DNA from: JBJENW01 sp051880395
GTDB taxonomy: Bacteria; Bacillota; Clostridia; Lachnospirales; Lachnospiraceae
Reading direction: 5' to 3'
Length of the DNA: 22,964 nt
Assembly: GCA_051880395.1 (NCBI GenBank)
Contig: JBJENW010000052.1
Coordinates: forward strand, 1 to 22,964
In this document: positions 21,886-22,964 of the stretch, piece by piece
Layout of the letters: each line of letters begins with the position of its first letter
Numbering within the stretch: the first letter of the stretch is position 1
Program-made: the position numbers and the translations under genes
The notes under the pieces: generated by a model
The model's database searches: none
What the model was told of the DNA's origin: nothing
The model's input: the letters and a program-made list of their open reading frames with translations, nothing else

Positions 21886-22964
21886 TTATTCCATCCATTC
21901 CTCAATCACGCAGGTATGATGCTTCTTATCTTCCCCTTCTGCATCATAATTAATTCCAACTAACAGAATCTTATCACCATATCCTGACAATGCTCCCTGA
22001 TATCTCTTTTCCTTGATCTGCCGAATGGCGGTATCTGCGGACTGATTGTATTTCAGTTCCACCACCATCGCCGGTCTCCATCCTGCATTGGCTCTTGGTT
22101 TGAATATAAAGTCTGCATACCCTTTGCCGGCAGGGTGCTCTCGGATGATGTCATAATAGGCCGGGGCAGTAAAGTATGCCATGGTAAGAACACAGCTTAG
22201 GGAATTCTCATCATTGTAGGTTAAGACCGACGTGTAGGTTTCGTGTGCCAGTTCAATGATTTCTGCAACTTTCCCTGCATTTCCATCTATGGTTGCCATA
22301 AGTAATTCATCACATCTTGATATCGCCCTTGAGATTTCACTCCACTCACCTGTCTTTAGCGCCATCTGAAATGATTTTGCAACCTCGTAGTTTGGAATAT
22401 ATGCACTCTTTCTATCTGCATCATATCCAAGATATCCCAAATGGATCAGCGCAGTTAATGCATCATCTTTCGAATGTATTTCGAACAGATCATTTTGGAA
22501 AGCATCCGTCTCAACCATGACTTTTCCACCGGCAAGCATGGTCATAACATCATCTTTTAGTCCTGCATAATTCATGGTAATAAATGTGTTAATGGAGGCA
22601 AAAGAGGATGTATTTTTCCAGTAGGAATCAAATTTGTGTCTATCCATAGCCATAGACACAGAATTCGGATTATACATATGCTTCCCATCTATCAGATATC
22701 CATTGTACCAGGCCTTCGTTGATTCAAAATCCATATCATATTCCTTACAAAGTTCTCTTACTTCTTCCTCGGTAAATCCATAATACTCTGTGATCGGATA
22801 AGAATCCAGCATGGTATATTCCCTGAAATTATTCAGTGCCGATTCATCCTGAATCTTCTTAATCGGCAAAATTCCTGTAATATATGCCAATGCCAGGAAG
22901 GATTTTGACTCTTCTGACTTAAATAAGGAGTGAAGGAATTGCAGATATTTATGCACTAATTCTT
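21886..22964 (-). CDS. AAA-ATPase-like / PD-(D/E)XK nuclease-like protein, 5' part beyond the window
   Basis: About 359 residues of the C-terminal part are visible, and the frame remains open to the right edge (E-L before the first GTG), so the start and the P-loop region lie outside. The sequence matches the class of AAA-ATPase-like proteins with a C-terminal nuclease-like domain that are abundant in Lachnospiraceae and Bacteroides: ALAYITGILPIKK, YYGFTEEEV, KAWYNGY and YNPNSV in the ATPase part, then GYADFIFKP...AMVVELKYN (the D...E-x-K nuclease signature) and KILLVGINYD near the end. The function is not established. It is a different subgroup from the ATPase at 11434-13038. The gap 21397-21885 before the next gene contains a promoter, a hairpin and the antitoxin remnant. 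Confidence 0.85.
   Translation of the reverse strand, partial: ELVHKYLQFLHSLFKSEESKSFLALAYITGILPIKKIQDESALNNFREYTMLDSYPITEYYGFTEEEVRELCKEYDMDFESTKAWYNGYLIDGKHMYNPNSVSMAMDRHKFDSYWKNTSSFASINTFITMNYAGLKDDVMTMLAGGKVMVETDAFQNDLFEIHSKDDALTALIHLGYLGYDADRKSAYIPNYEVAKSFQMALKTGEWSEISRAISRCDELLMATIDGNAGKVAEIIELAHETYTSVLTYNDENSLSCVLTMAYFTAPAYYDIIREHPAGKGYADFIFKPRANAGWRPAMVVELKYNQSADTAIRQIKEKRYQGALSGYGDKILLVGINYDAEGEDKKHHTCVIEEWME

Noticed and set aside
21753..21905. Minus-strand 50-codon frame starting with TTG after the partial AAA gene (contains FGYFDYKFFRENY)
   Set aside because: It looks protein-like but has no ribosome binding site, starts inside the AAA gene with TTG, and lies opposite the plus-strand antitoxin remnant, which explains the coding-like composition better.

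Overview
The window reads as chromosomal DNA of a low-to-moderate GC Firmicute, most likely a gut Lachnospiraceae (Clostridium cluster XIVa). The evidence is AddAB rather than RecBCD, strong AGGAGG ribosome binding sites, sigma-A type promoters with 17-bp spacers, and secreted proteins with Big_2, BspA-type leucine-rich and Ser/Pro-rich segments. The assignment is an inference from gene content; no 16S or other marker is present. Every intact gene lies on the minus strand, so transcription runs from high to low coordinates.

Right part (about 14.3-23 kb). A partial AAA-ATPase-like/PD-(D/E)XK protein enters from the right edge. Next to it is a broken Phd/YefM-type antitoxin remnant on the plus strand. 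Three large secreted-protein genes follow, and in each case I can see a promoter and a terminator. Two are tandem paralogues (19660-21396 and 17331-19298) sharing a lysine-rich C-terminal module and Pro-Ser-rich stalks. The third (14299-17166) combines a DUF6273-like domain, a stalk, InlB/Flg_new-like repeats and a BspA-like LRR tail.

Middle part (13.04-14.3 kb). This 1.26-kb stretch has no gene. It holds a stand-alone CRISPR array of three identical 37-bp repeats with a promoter-bearing leader, a roughly 400-bp fold-back element (E2), and a 29-bp apparent deletion remnant of the same element family. Downstream lie an AAA ATPase with a PD-(D/E)XK tail, a HipA-like kinase and an EamA transporter. 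The ATPase gene is bracketed by two copies of a roughly 54-bp promoter cassette, one driving the ATPase and the other driving the kinase-transporter pair.

Left part (0-9.4 kb). A tight operon encodes a PAP2 phosphatase, AddB, AddA and Maf: double-strand-break repair plus house-cleaning nucleotide hydrolysis. It is separated from the EamA gene by two different fold-back (MITE-like) elements and is followed by a second copy (E1) of the 400-bp element.

The most unusual signal is the E1/E2 pair. Within each copy the two arms match each other, but the copies differ from each other over much of the stem while keeping the pairing. A few arm-specific asymmetries are nevertheless the same in both copies. 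This is what a conserved structured RNA or a structure-dependent DNA element would look like.
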